From assembly GCA_016025055.1 (NCBI GenBank), contig CP065590.1, positions 930,001 to 994,000 of the forward strand: 64,000 nt of DNA, given 5' to 3'. The translations under genes were made by a program, and so were the position numbers. How positions within the stretch are numbered: the first letter of the stretch is position 1; every line of letters starts with the position of its first letter. Below are positions 63,896 through 64,000 of the stretch, piece by piece. The notes under the pieces were generated by a model that was not told the DNA's origin, ran no database searches, and saw nothing but the letters and a program-made list of their open reading frames with translations. Source of the DNA: Chryseobacterium indologenes. GTDB taxonomy: Bacteria; Bacteroidota; Bacteroidia; Flavobacteriales; Weeksellaceae.

Positions 63896-64000
63896 ATGAA
63901 AAATGCTAATTGATTAGCAGAGATACCACAGGCAACCAATAGTAGTGCTGAATTGCGCTACTTTTGTGAAAGAGACTGCAAAGGAAAATGTGTCCTTTGG
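63896..64000 (+). pseudogene. Second bacteriocin-like peptide gene, broken and cut by the window edge
   Basis: The start MKNA matches copy 1, but a TGA follows after five codons. Two small indels (one A restored after GCTAA, one A removed in ACCACAG) would give MKNAKLISRDTQATNSSAEL followed by RYFCERDCKGKCVLW, with a Cys-rich core. The GG of the leader is replaced by SS in the same place. Loss of GG plus two frame changes argues for decay rather than a single read error. The 3' end lies beyond the window. Confidence 0.55.

Noticed and set aside
1..64000. tRNA or rRNA genes
   Set aside because: No TTCGA-type T-loop with a matching acceptor stem and no ribosomal RNA segment was recognised; a dedicated search could still find one I missed.

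Overview
The window is AT-rich chromosomal DNA from a Bacteroidota bacterium, most likely a flavobacterium of the Chryseobacterium type. Indicators are three SusC/SusD-type outer-membrane pairs, a fused CcoN-CcoO cbb3 oxidase gene, a TamB/TamL pair, type IX secretion (T9SS)-style C-termini, 'tail-fibre-like' exported proteins, short GG-leader bacteriocin-like peptides, and repeated Bacteroidota-style promoters (TAnnTTTG at -7). I recognised no rRNA, tRNA, CRISPR array, insertion sequence or prophage.

Layout. 1-6.8 kb (minus): an export locus made of a promoter, the remnant of a tail-fibre-like gene, an intact-looking paralogue with a C-terminal frameshift, a small T9SS-tailed protein and a very large SpvB/RHS (YD-repeat) protein that runs off the left edge. 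7-18 kb: serine hydrolase, HdeD-like membrane protein, exported agmatine/peptidylarginine deiminase with a small partner, amino-acid permease, exported 'IGVNT' protein, LuxR response regulator plus propeller histidine kinase, XRE regulator. 18.3-30.1 kb (plus): ccoNO-ccoP, an intergenic stretch with two long inverted repeats, then tamB-tamL-yihY. 30.2-46.3 kb (minus): argS and three tandem susC-susD units, each with its own matching promoter and terminator. 46.9-54.2 kb: rnhB, yidC, pyrG, a YceI protein, radA and acyl-carrier-protein phosphodiesterase. 54.2-57.8 kb: DUF6702, HupE/UreJ-like and M1 metallopeptidase genes. 57.9-63.3 kb: LytS/LytR-type two-component system divergent from a DUF2490-CitMHS operon, followed by a dicarboxylate/amino-acid symporter. 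63.4-64 kb: a bacteriocin-like peptide gene and a degenerate second copy with a duplicated promoter/leader.

Sequence quality is a main theme. Eight genes (tail-fibre-like, tamB, yihY, argS, acpH-like, DUF6702, lytS-like, DUF2490) are split by ten single-base gains or losses, nearly all in A/T runs of 5-8. Correcting them gives full-length proteins whose lengths are exact multiples of three. Because argS is essential and also split, I read most of these as sequencing or assembly errors. I annotate the genes as whole and flag each break.

Functional links: TamB with TamL form the envelope translocation/assembly module. YidC handles inner-membrane insertion. The SusC/D pairs are uptake systems with no substrate-degrading enzyme beside them. 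The LytS/R, CitMHS and symporter genes look like a carboxylate-sensing and uptake block. The most novelty-prone parts are the two ends (RHS export locus; bacteriocin-like pair), the three SusC/D units, the ccoP-tamB inverted repeats and the 7-bp microsatellites before the acpH-like gene.
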